Below, in pieces: positions 47,701 through 55,107 of a stretch of 64,000 nucleotides of DNA. Position 1 is the first letter of the stretch, and each line of letters starts with the position of its first letter. The DNA comes from Allodiplogaster sudhausi. Taxonomy: Eukaryota > Nematoda > Chromadorea > Rhabditida > Diplogasteridae. Position numbers and translations under genes: made by a program. Below the pieces are notes generated by a model, which saw only the letters and a program-made list of their open reading frames with translations, was not told the origin of the DNA and ran no database searches. The stretch is from the NCBI GenBank assembly GCA_945643635.1, contig CALZFC010000006.1, positions 11,890,001 to 11,954,000 on the forward strand, written 5' to 3'.

Positions 47701-50700
47701 GACAGTTTTGGAAGGCATCCCATGGACCGGAGAGAACTACGGTCTTGCCAAGCACGAACTCGACAGGAGATTCAAGGGCAGCAATCTGCTCTTGCCATCC
47801 CTGCACCGTGACTTGGAAGACATGCCGAAGGGTCAAGTTCGCGTTGACGAACAACTCAAGTCTCTGTACAAGATCAAGGTGATCGTGCGGAGAATGGCTG
47901 ACTACAGTGAAGTCAACCATCAGCCACTGTTGCAAGAGAAGATTCTGGAGCGATTCTCTACCACCACACTGAAGACAGTGTTCAAGTGGCAACACGAGTA
48001 TCGCGACTCTTCCGGCATGCTGGTTACGCCGACGACAGAGCAGCTTCTGACAAAATTGGAGGAGATCCTCAGATGTGAAGAGTTCTCCCTCTCCCAACTG
48101 TCAGCGCTCGATGTTCGGCAGCCTGACATGCAGCAGCAGCACTCCTTCTCCAGGCACGGAGAGAACAAGGAGTTCAGCTCGTCCAATTACGGACGGCCCC
48201 AGAACTCTTTCTCTCAGCAGACCTCTTATGGTCAACGCGCGGAGAATCATCACAAGAGAGAGCCGGTCAATACGGCGCAAGAAGCAGAGAGTGAGACCGA
48301 AGGCGCATTTGCCATCTCTGTGCCTGCCGTCCTCTTCTCTGACAAGAATCACAAGAACTCAAGTCACCTGCTCACCGCTAACGTCCCTGTCGTGCTGCCT
48401 GGCAAGCAGCGAATCAGGACGAGAATCATGCTTGACACGGGAGCAACGGTGTCTCTTGTGTCGAAGTCCTTCGTGAAGCAGCATGGCATCAAACCGACCA
48501 GGAGGAAGAGGCTGGCAATCCTCGGAGTCGGTGGCCACTCGAAGGGCGAAGAAGAATACGAGATCGCCCAGCTAGTCATGGAGACAGGAAGAGGAGAGAA
48601 GATCACAGTCAATGCACTGGTCTTCGACAACCCGATTCCTCCAGTTCGCAACCCGAGATTGAGCAAGGAAGACGCTACATTTGTGAGAGAGAACAAGATT
48701 CATCTCGCAGAGTACCCTCGAGACGACCTCTCGCCACCAGATCTCCTCCTCAGTCTCAGCGCAACACTCGACATCCTCTACTTCAGCAAGCCTCTCAGTC
48801 TGCCAAGCGGCTTAAGACTGTTGAGATCGAAGTTCGGTTTTATCATCGGCTCTGCATCCGCCAAGGATATGTTGGATGACTCCGAATCAATCTGCTCTAC
48901 AAACAGTCAGCAGTCGAGACGCTCACCGAAGAAATCATCATTCGGCAAGAAGCAAGCCCGTGAGACGAACAGGACTCCCAAGGAGGCTGCTTCCTCGTCT
49001 TCCCACTCTACGGTCATGCGCATTCAGCATGTCATCTCTGGTGACAAGCTCGCTGAAGTCGCAAGTCACGCGCACACCAGACAGTCTAAGTCCCAGGAAA
49101 GGACGAAGCCTCCGCTCAACCGAGTCCACTTCACTCGTCAGAGGCGTCCTCCCACTCCTTTGGTTCCGTCAGCAGCTGTTGCTGACACTCCCAGGGAGAA
49201 AGGAGCCCACTTCTCTCATCACCTGAATGAATACTCATTCTTCTGGAGCGAGCAGAACCAGCCAGATGTCTCTCCTCCTCTCAATCCTCTCAACAAGACG
49301 GACAAGGTCCGCAAGAAGCGTTTCCGCAAGGCGAAACCTCGCCATTTCCATCATCACCGGCAGAATTCTGAAGCAGAACACGTCTTTTTAGCCGGCGGGA
49401 GTGTCACTGGAACAGAGCACTTCCAGTGATTTTTTCCCATCTACATCGCTACTTTTTTGTTCATCGAATTCTATATATTCATTATTTTCCGCGACTACAA
49501 TTACTTCAATTTTCCTCTGGCTGAGTACTGTACTGCACCGTACCTTTTACCGTACTTTAATGACGAGTCGTGAATGCTCAGCAATGGCAAGATTGACATG
49601 AGAAGGAACCACTTCCGAGCAGCTGTTCTTGCTTTCTCAGAGAGACCAAGGCCACGAGAATAGAGACTTCGTCTCTGTCCGTACCTCTTTCTTTCCCACC
49701 CTCAAGACTCGTGGCCAGTCTCTTCTTTCTTGATGCGCACTTCATTCCTCTCATGATTCAAGTCTTTTCGTCCTGGCTGCCTTCATTCGTATCCGCGTCG
49801 TAATCGTTTCTCGCGAATCGATCAGCTAAACAAGAAGAGAATCAGTTAAGCCGTCATAGAGTAAGCAGTCGGAACCAGCAGCGAGCAGCAGATGCGAGCG
49901 TTCCCGGGCCAATCAAGGACAAGCAGCTCAACAGCCCTCGACAAGCCTGGTTCCCCATTTCTTTCCCCTTTTCCCCTTTTCTTTGCTTTTCCTTTTTTCC
50001 TTGTAGGCCCCCAGTGTTGCAAATCTAGATTTGCAATTTCTTTTCCTCTGTGTTTTTTGTGTGTTGACCTAGTAATTTAGTGTCGTTACTACTGTATAGT
50101 GTTAGTGTGACCAGAGCGAGTTAGCATTTCTCTCCTCGCTCGGTCCCTGCTTCTCTCAATATTCTCTCTCTATCTCTTATCTTTCTCGGGTTGACCTGGT
50201 CAGGTCAGACAAGAGGCCCGGCTTTTTTCCATCGATTGATAGCCTCGTTGCCTTTGTTGCCTCTCCCTCATCTTTTTTCTCACCTTTTTCACTTGCTTCC
50301 TTGCGTTAACCCCGGTGCGGGTGCGCCCCTTCTTCTTCTCTGTTTTTGGCCGTACTAAAGGCCAATAGTTTTTAGTCTCGCTTCTCATTTTTCCAGCTTC
50401 TCCTTTAGCTTCATTTGCTATTGCTTCTTCTCAGTCTCGTCTCATCAGTTTTAATTCCTCCTTTTAATTAATTTGCCAGTAATAAACCTTGTCGTGTTAC
50501 TCGAGTCGCACTTGTTGAAACACAGTTTATTGTGTCATCATGCACTCCTACCACAACGACGACGAGGCCTGGATACAATTTTCCACCTTTCCCTGTTGCG
50601 AACTGACATCAAAGCCATTCTCACTACAGTCGCATTTTCAGGAATTCAATGATCCCTGAGGCTTATATCGAAGATGTCAAATGGCTTCGAGGAGACATCT

Positions 50701-52911
50701 CCACTGCATATCGCAAGGCTGTCAGTTCGTTGCTTAGCAGTTATAGATTTTTGGATCGATAATTTTAAGAGGTCTGGAAAATAAACATTAAATTAAAAGG
50801 AGTTTTCTTGCAGGTGTCCCTTCTCCTTGAAGAGCTGGAGGCTGATTCTTCAGATGTCGCACCAAATACGAGAGTGCAGCTCAAGGTTGGCGCTATCTAA
50901 CTAGAAGCGGTTCTGAGTGACTGCGAGATTTCTTGAAAGTAGTCTGTTCCTATTCACTCAACTGGAAATGAAAGGGCCTTCTTGTTGAAGGATGCGATGG
51001 TGTCGGTTGGAATGTTCGCGCTTGAAGAGAGAAAGGAACGAGCAGAAGGAGACCCGCTCCTTCTTCGCATTTTCAACATCGGAGAAGCTAATCTCGCACT
51101 CGAACTTGCTGAGAGATTCAAGGCTTGGCAATCCTTCCTTTTATTACATTCATTTCCTTTGGGGATGCTTCCTCCAATATATGATTGCTTCAGAAGGAAG
51201 TCAATGACTTCCTAAGATTTTGGTAATCTTTTACAGGACTTCAAGCTGATGGTCAAAATCACCCACGCTTTCGAACCAGAAGAGAAACGGAAATACATTG
51301 AGAACTACAAGAGGCGATTCGCAGCCGATGGCTTTGAGTTGTACATCTGCAACTACTATCTGCAGCATAGTTAGATGAGAATGAAAGTAGGAGATAAGAA
51401 CTCGGAATCTAAACAACTAATCGTCAAAATGCTGATGACCTTCTAGAAATGACCGGTGAACTCTTGGAACAGCGCGGAGCAAATGTGGACAACTTTCTCT
51501 CTCAACACGATAGCATTCGATGGAGGAGGCAACTGCAGAATCATCAGTATCAAGAGGTATCACTCACTCTTATAACACCCTTTATTCTCCGGATCATACA
51601 TAATTAATCTACAGTGATTCTCAATATTCTGGATTATTTAAATGGGTTCACTATGTAGATACATTCAGGCGGCTAGCAGTCTTCTGACCACAGCAGAAGC
51701 AGCAACCAAACTGTGGGATAAGAAGGCGAGGGTTTTCTCTAATTAATTCAAGATTAGACATTTCTTTTCTTAAGATCTGAAAGTTTGTCTCTCTTTCAGA
51801 TGTACTGTTCTCTTGCTTATCTCTCAGTGTGCTGCGCCACTGAAGAGCAACCTGAAATGAAGGTGCGAGAAATAGAGAAAGAGAGAGAGAGAGGGAGATT
51901 CTAGTAAGAAAGAGAGAGAGAGAGAGAGGGAGATTCTAGTAAGAAAGAGAGAGAATGAGAAAGACGTTAAGAGTGACGCTCTTGCTGAGTTGACTCTGAT
52001 TGGCCACAACGAAGCGGTCCCTCAAGAACTTCTCTCCCATATCTTTGGAAATGCCTCAGATCGCCCACTTAGCCTCGAGGAGATTGTTGATGTGAGCAGC
52101 TTCTCTTTCCGTTCTGACTTTCAGTTGTTATAGCTTTCTTTTTAAGGTCAACCTGGCGGATGAAAATGATCAAGTGGCTGGGTTGCTCAGGTTTCTGTGT
52201 CCCACTCTAAGAGATTCACTTATTCATATAAACTGCAATGAAAGATTTAGGGCCTTGCATGCCGTGTCATCCGAATTGATTAGGATCGAAGAAGAGAAAG
52301 ACGACGAGAACAAGAAACATCTCCATCAGATTCTCAAGACAATTTGGATGCAGACAGTGGGCAAGGAATTAGAAACCGTCAGTTCTGTATATTATCAAGA
52401 AAAAGGGGATAAGCAGAAGATTGTTCAAATGGGAGGGTGCTAGACAGAGGAGAGAGAGAGAGAAATGAGGTAGAGAGAGAAACAGAGAGAAAGAGAACGT
52501 GTGGAGAACTGAACAGTGAAATTGTGAGAAAGAAGGAGAGAAGTAATTGGGAGTTAGATTTAAAAAAAGCTGAAGGGCGAACATTCGAGAGGATACATGA
52601 GGGAGTGAAGTAAGGAATGTAAAGTGAAAGATGTTGAAGTTGTGTCTCAGATGAAAGACGTGGACGATGCCTCGAAAAGCCTGTTTGGGATCCTTCTCGA
52701 CGCGGTGATCACTTCCTCAGGTTCATCTTATTTGTCTGCATTCAACGAATCATCTCTAAATGAGATTCCTGTTATAGAAATGAGCAAAAGAGAAAAGGAA
52801 CTGAGTCTGCCGCCAGTGAGTGAATTGACATCATCTTCCGTGAACGAAGGGACCAAACAAGTCATCGGTTCTCTTCTCACCAAGTCAAAGTTACTCATCG
52901 CAGCCTCTTAA
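42557..52911 (+). CDS. nup133: Nucleoporin NUP133, interrupted by an intronic retroelement
   Basis: NUP133 is a structural member of the nuclear-pore Y complex (NUP107-160), with an N-terminal beta-propeller and a C-terminal alpha-solenoid. The start is ATG at 42557 (MGDLEIALNKTA). Propeller exons include GYCWLVSKHSLFVWKLN (about 42740), KLQLAPSGLPYTADTILLYG and GNVRHWPVLGG (42869-43105), LVVVLLTTTSGSLYRLE (43170-43336), then 43410-44060 and 44360-44680 (LLLGFGFFPFGCARLTF). The solenoid begins near 44790 (SMPEGSEDCLRERLAP) with exons 45009-45203, 45265-45405, 45500-45610 and 45657-45806. After a 4.8-kb intron holding an LTR element it resumes at 50642 (MIPEAYIEDVKWLRGD), then 50815-50885, 50980-51130 (GEANLALELAERFKAW), 51238-51375, 51448-51555, 51668-51725, 51800-51862, 51975-52092, 52147-52360 and 52625-52911. 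Order and many segments match NUP133. The reading frame looks intact if the large intron is removed. Confidence 0.85.
45970..45974. repeat. 5-bp target site duplication, left copy
   Basis: ATTTT immediately precedes the left LTR and matches ATTTT at 50578-50582 immediately after the right LTR. This marks the insertion point within the NUP133 intron. Confidence 0.85.
45975..46434 (+). repeat. Left LTR (460 bp)
   Basis: Begins TGTTGCAAATC and ends GGATACA. A 16-base perfect palindrome, GCAAATCTAGATTTGC, lies just inside the 5-prime end. An AATAAA signal is at 46338-46343. Compared with the right LTR it carries about 10 bases (CTAAGCCCTT) where the right copy has about 113. The gag start codon at 46397 lies inside this LTR. 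Confidence 0.93.
46397..49429 (+). CDS. Gag-aspartic protease polyprotein of a BEL/Pao element
   Basis: An uninterrupted 1010-residue frame. Residues about 150-300 are charged and helical, as in a retroelement Gag. At about 390-480 is a block starting LPTFDGKLKEYDEF and including LYLKSCLRRDAL and HELDRRF, which resembles the DUF1759 domain of Pao/BEL Gag. At about 640-815 is a DUF1758-like retropepsin with catalytic LDTGATVSLVS (about residue 678) and a closing FIIGS motif. The last 190 residues are basic and Ser/Arg-rich. No CCHC zinc knuckle is visible between Gag and protease, and no polymerase follows. The start ATG lies within the LTR, so the first 13 codons come from LTR sequence and the frame then reads through the primer-binding site. 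The next in-frame Met is about 130 bases downstream (near 46530), an alternative start. Confidence 0.9.
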   Translation: MHSYHNDDEAWIHGASGTVSFSGQRGNNQYIPRGCFSHVSSSAVMPPSTVNQSHTIGSAQQMQTIGSAQQTHNNGNFPYGNDPSFFASTAGGRRQTEEREVMASTFLEDVMMQSTSHSRIPLNNPEAWDGWEDLMTVGEEEETNQDDNFEIIEQRNKYEALFKQLGACSASVELCCNKIAAIISLHLPRLARYNVEKLKSIESGANTVLASLREQFNSYKEQCKCIREAEKLPSGHPERDIAQRNCLAFVSENRTYREVKLLSNEVKQNSEELLSFLKTVQETRMKKEEEAKAASMPSQINKALSLLDEESSQVRNDFSPASLQGNSFNITFQMPRNSGYAGFPQEQVPTVAAPRNEWSGGLQQQHHPQVGAMPQAMSNYRLRELPPMSLPTFDGKLKEYDEFASAFAEAVDQRPDLSDTTKMLYLKSCLRRDALTVLEGIPWTGENYGLAKHELDRRFKGSNLLLPSLHRDLEDMPKGQVRVDEQLKSLYKIKVIVRRMADYSEVNHQPLLQEKILERFSTTTLKTVFKWQHEYRDSSGMLVTPTTEQLLTKLEEILRCEEFSLSQLSALDVRQPDMQQQHSFSRHGENKEFSSSNYGRPQNSFSQQTSYGQRAENHHKREPVNTAQEAESETEGAFAISVPAVLFSDKNHKNSSHLLTANVPVVLPGKQRIRTRIMLDTGATVSLVSKSFVKQHGIKPTRRKRLAILGVGGHSKGEEEYEIAQLVMETGRGEKITVNALVFDNPIPPVRNPRLSKEDATFVRENKIHLAEYPRDDLSPPDLLLSLSATLDILYFSKPLSLPSGLRLLRSKFGFIIGSASAKDMLDDSESICSTNSQQSRRSPKKSSFGKKQARETNRTPKEAASSSSHSTVMRIQHVISGDKLAEVASHAHTRQSKSQERTKPPLNRVHFTRQRRPPTPLVPSAAVADTPREKGAHFSHHLNEYSFFWSEQNQPDVSPPLNPLNKTDKVRKKRFRKAKPRHFHHHRQNSEAEHVFLAGGSVTGTEHFQ
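46435..46452 (+). other. Probable primer-binding site
   Basis: The bases directly after the left LTR read TGGTGCGTCTGGCACGG. TGG is the complement of a tRNA CCA end, and TGGTGCGTC fits the acceptor end of a glycine tRNA type with GACGC before ACCA. The match weakens afterwards, so the primer identity is tentative. Confidence 0.55.
49430..50014 (+). other. Non-coding 3-prime internal region of the retroelement
   Basis: About 585 bases between the gag-protease stop and the right LTR. No polymerase remnant was recognised. The stretch next to the LTR is pyrimidine-rich (runs of C and T around 49950-50000) instead of the purine-rich tract expected for plus-strand priming. Confidence 0.6.
50015..50577 (+). 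repeat. Right LTR (563 bp)
   Basis: Same ends as the left LTR (TGTTGCAAATC to GGATACA), with AATAAA at 50481-50486. It holds an extra segment of about 103 bp (about 50109-50221) relative to the left copy. Only three substitutions are seen in the shared 450 bases (for example near 50247, 50452 and 50507). Confidence 0.93.
51880..51960 (+). repeat. Short tandem duplication with GA tracts
   Basis: A unit of about 40 bases, GA tract plus GGGAGATTCTAGTAAGAAAG, is repeated twice inside a NUP133 intron, apparently by slippage in the GA repeat. Confidence 0.8.
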
Positions 52912-53187
52912 CTGTTTATGTCGCTTATTTATTCGTCTATTCATTTACGGTTTTCCGTTCTTGTTCATCCATTTTCCCGATAAAGAGCAGCCGTTTTTAA
53001 GTTTCCAGTGGAAGTGAACACGAGAAAATGTAAGGGTGAGGGAAGAGACACACGCACTCATGATAAGGAAAGAGTCCAATGATGCCTGTTTTTCTTCCCG
53101 ATGTATCTTTATGAGATGAATCCTACAATGAAATAATCTTTGAACATCGAGTGTGTTTGAATTCCTCAAACTTGGGTAACAACAGAA

Positions 53188-53342
53188 ACGGGCGAGAAGA
53201 ATAGAACGGGCGTGTGATTCATTTGCGATGTCGAAAGCTAGACATGAGGCCGCTAATTGTTTTTTCTTTGCTATCAGATACGGGCGAGAAGAAAGAAAAA
53301 GGCGAGTGATTCATTCAAAACGCCGAAGGCTAGACATGAGGC
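53188..53342. repeat. Imperfect 63-bp direct repeat pair
   Basis: Unit 1 (53188-53250) and unit 2 (53280-53342) both start ACGGGCGAGAAGAA and end GCTAGACATGAGGC, with several differences between. They are separated by about 30 bases and lie between NUP133 and the TTL gene. No coding content is evident. Confidence 0.8.
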
Positions 53343-53671
53343 GTTTTCAAGTTTTCTCTCTACAATCATTTTCGGTGCAATTGCGCACATCGAGATAATG
53401 ATGAGGGCATTTCTTGTCTGCATTCCAAAGGAGAGATGGGACCAAGACGGGCGGGTCGATTGAAATTTGGTGTAGAAATAAGGTGGTAGGGATTCCCTGT
53501 TTCCTCGCCGCATGGAGTACTGATAATTCGGCAGCTGCCCACTATCACTGGCCACTAAAATGGGTGATTATCTCTCTTCTCCTTCACCTGTTTATATTTG
53601 TCCGCTTCTTCCCTATCAACCTGACAGGAGAGTGAGTCCCCCAACATCTTCTCCAAGCCACCGCTTCCCCA

Positions 53672-54440
53672 ATGCTGCTTCGTCTGCTTCTGGCCTTCGT
53701 TGTCTTCATCGCAGTCAGGGCAGATCACAACTACGAGACGATTCAAAAGGCTGCAAAGAGAGCGGTCGGGGCCAAAGTACGCCCCTTTCCCTCTCACTTT
53801 CATTCTCTATTTTCGCTTCTCTTACCTCTCTCTTTCTCTCCTGTCCTCTCTGTCTCACATTGTTTCTTCAATTCATATTCTCGCACTGCCAGTGGGATTC
53901 TTGAGGGGAAGCTGCTGTGTGGCACGAAACCTGTACAAGACGCGACCGTTACACTCTTCAGAGTCCCACAGAGCAAGAAAGATGGTACTCTTTTTTGTTT
54001 TATATTTAATTTTATATTGAGTAATAGACAATAGCAATTTAAGACCATGTTTTTTCTATAGTCTTTCCCTCTCTCCCACTCTCTCTCTCTCTCTCTAACT
54101 CTCTCTCTCTTTCCCTTCTTTCCCACTGCAGATCCAGACCAGATTCTCGCCCAGAAGAAGACGGCATCTAATGGACTTTTCAGCGTTGAAGGCAACACGA
54201 ATGGATTTCAGTTGAACGAAACGACGATTGAGGGAGTCATCTCCGTTTTCCACAATTGTGACGGAGATCCGAAGAAGGACCCAGCCAAAGTATGATACGT
54301 GTCGCCCTCTCTCTGTCTCTCTCTGTCTCTTTCTCTGTCTCTGTCTCTCTCTCTCTGTCTCTGTCTCTCTCTCTCCTGTCTCTCTCGCTCTCTCTCTCTC
54401 TCGCGCTCTCTCTCTCTCTTTCTCTGTCTCTTTCTCTCTG

Positions 54441-54472
<32 letters not shown>

Positions 54473-54890
54473 TCTCTTGGTTTCTATCTATCACTTATCT
54501 CTGACTCTTCAATCACAAGTTCTCTACACATGCCTGCCCCCATCTGCAGAATGGATTCCGTCGAGTCAACATCCACATTCCCGAAGAGTTCGTTGCTCTC
54601 GGTGCGAAGCCAAAGAAAACTCTCGATATTGGCACTATCAACTTGGAGGTCGCCGCTAGTTCCTTTGCTCGTTCTCATTAACCCCCTCAATCCCAGAACC
54701 CCTAGATCAATGTATGTCTGCCACTTTCTTCCCTCTATCTCCTCTCTCTCTCTTTCTCTCTTTCCAGATAATCTTCCCTGGTGAGAAAACGGGAGCAAAG
54801 ATAGTGGAGTTGGATGATGACGATGACCGCCGCTTCCGTCGCTCTCTCCGTGCCTTTCGTCTTTCCGATGAGAACAATGGTCGTATTTGA
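53672..54890 (+). CDS. Transthyretin-like (TTL) family secreted protein
   Basis: A nematode-type TTL protein of about 188 residues; the fold is a transthyretin-like beta sandwich, and family members are secreted with varied or unknown roles. The start is ATG at 53672, giving a signal peptide MLLRLLLAFVVFIAVRA. Exon 1 ends at 53776 (GAK|GTACGC). Exon 2 starts at 53906 with GKLLCGTKPVQDATVTLF, the conserved G-x-LLC opening strand. Exon 3 (54132 to about 54292) has SNGLFSVEG and VISVFHNCDGD, containing the second conserved cysteine. Exon 4 (about 54550-54649) has VNIHIPEEFV. Exon 5 (54769-54890) starts IIFPGEKTG and ends in an acidic then arginine-rich tail. NET in QLNETT is a possible N-glycosylation site. 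The extra tail after the domain makes it longer than typical members. Confidence 0.92.
54301..54480. repeat. CT microsatellite in a TTL-gene intron
   Basis: About 180 bases of CTCT with regular TCTG and TCGC variants. It lies between exon 3 and exon 4 of the TTL gene. Confidence 0.92.
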
Positions 54891-55107
54891 AAGTTGAACT
54901 GGTTCACTTTAAACAAAGACATCTCTCTTTATGCTTTTTTTTAAAGATCTCTTTATATTGAGAACAATTTCCGCATTGCATAAATGAAAAACACATGAAG
55001 CAAATGTTCAGTGAACGACATTATAAAAGGGTAAAAATAAATAGATTGTGCATCCGTAGGAGTGAACGTGCAAAGATGGATATACACTGATGGATAGGAG
55101 ACGATGA

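Larger units (their letters stand above)
45975..50577 (+). mobile_element. BEL/Pao-type LTR retrotransposon, Gag-protease only
   Basis: A 4603-bp element bounded by direct repeats that begin TG and end CA. It is flanked by the 5-bp target duplication ATTTT (45970-45974 and 50578-50582), a size normal for BEL/Pao. The internal region (46435-50014, about 3.6 kb) carries one 1010-codon frame with Gag and aspartic protease and about 0.6 kb of non-coding DNA. No reverse transcriptase, RNase H or integrase is present, so movement would need enzymes from another copy. The LTRs differ at three aligned bases plus one indel of about 103 bp, implying a young insertion. It lies in a NUP133 intron in the sense orientation. 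Confidence 0.92.

Noticed and set aside
47351..48097. 248-residue minus-strand frame inside the retroelement
   Set aside because: It is a shadow of the gag frame, in GC-rich coding sequence, without similarity to known proteins.
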